From: CAVSUB01 sp963816725
GTDB taxonomy: Bacteria > Acidobacteriota > Vicinamibacteria > Vicinamibacterales > 2-12-FULL-66-21
DNA length: 64,000 bases
Reading direction: 5' to 3'
Assembly (NCBI GenBank): GCA_963816725.1
Contig: CAWFMC010000022.1
Span: 156,691 to 220,690, forward strand
The notes below the pieces were generated by a model, which was given only the letters and a program-made list of their open reading frames with translations, searched no databases and was not told where the DNA came from. Of this stretch, positions 63,776 to 64,000 are shown one piece after another. A program made the position numbers and the translations under genes. Position 1 is the first letter of the stretch. The number at the start of each line of letters is the position of its first letter.

Positions 63776-64000
63776 TCAGAACGTCACGCGCATGACGAGT
63801 TGCAACGAGCGCGGCGGGGCCACCGCGTTGACGGTGCCGAAGCCGTTGCGCTGCGTCAGGTTCCCGTTGGCATCGTAGGGCAGGTTGGTGATCGTCTGGT
63901 CGGTCAGGCTGGCGAAGTTCGCCGTCGCGTTGACGCCGGTGATCTGCGTGTGGTTCAACGCGTTGAACATGTCGAGCCGCACCTCGAATCTCGCCGTGCC
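63776..64000 (-). CDS. TonB-dependent receptor, C-terminal fragment at window edge
   Basis: The last 74 or so codons of a receptor that begins beyond the window. RFEVRLDMFNALNHTQITG is the family motif near the C-terminus, also seen at the end of the receptor at 56336 (DAMNILNHTQFSSS). The protein ends in LQLVMRVTF, a terminal-Phe barrel signal. A second Oar-like receptor is therefore encoded just past the window. Confidence 0.85.
   Translation of the reverse strand, partial: GTARFEVRLDMFNALNHTQITGVNATANFASLTDQTITNLPYDANGNLTQRNGFGTVNAVAPPRSLQLVMRVTF

Overview
The window is high-GC DNA and encodes no rRNA, tRNA, CRISPR array or complete insertion sequence that I could find. The gene families point to an Acidobacteriota genome, probably of the Vicinamibacteria type. 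The evidence is Oar-like TonB-dependent receptors with a carboxypeptidase-type N-terminal domain, PadR regulators followed by large MacB-like (ADOP-type) permeases, Hanks-type kinases with TolB-like and TPR tails, an ECF sigma factor overlapping a kinase gene, and many secreted proteins with Gly/Arg-rich linkers after the signal peptide. The taxonomic call is inference from gene families, not from a marker gene.

Layout. 1-4280: kinase-TPR protein, then an animal-type haem peroxidase. 4334-6909: an iron locus, with a DtxR-type regulator and a ferritin-like protein on one side of a palindromic divergent promoter and a small ORF plus a PepSY membrane protein on the other. 6998-10530: EF-hand/ThuA protein, then a luciferase-like oxidoreductase and an FMN reductase. 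10835-14384: ArsR-SRPBCC-DinB operon, divergent from PadR plus an internally deleted permease gene. 14444-19204: sirtuin, a MITE-like palindromic element with a 4-bp target duplication, a TIM-barrel isomerase, an aldose-epimerase-like protein and a cytochrome/Vgb-propeller fusion. 19489-25177: LACTB-like protein lacking its nucleophile, an esterase, an M3 peptidase and a DUF1080 protein. 25380-29800: PadR-permease-metalloprotease operon with many frameshifts and a TonB receptor remnant. 30120-34553: ankyrin/PQQ-propeller operon, convergent with a second kinase-TPR gene. 34869-39338: selenium-binding-protein operon, divergent from a winged-helix/hydrolase fusion, then a frameshifted class V aminotransferase. 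39516-43845: esterases, a serine hydrolase and TetR. 43879-49575: methyltransferase, a two-component system, a secreted protein, greB, a STAS/receiver fusion and an outer-membrane-type protein. 49660-55942: ECF sigma/kinase pair, secreted propeller, DUF3105 and DUF305. 56336-64000: a complete TonB receptor, an M16 peptidase pair and the C-terminus of another TonB receptor.

How the parts connect. The palindrome TTTGAC-NN-GTCAAA lies in the DtxR/PepSY divergent promoter and again in the promoter of the TonB receptor 55 kb away. This suggests one metal regulon covering storage (ferritin-like), inner-membrane reduction or uptake (PepSY) and outer-membrane import (TonB receptor). Several regulator genes (DtxR, ArsR, TetR) have a -10 element only 6-8 nt before the start codon and no ribosome binding site, which suggests leaderless transcripts.

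Caution. Reading frames are broken in about a dozen places, mostly between 24.5 and 40.8 kb, although conserved sequence continues on both sides of most breaks. Many of these look like single-base consensus errors. Four lesions (13.32, 29.27, 38.08 and 40.77 kb) lose whole protein segments and look like real deletions or assembly joins.
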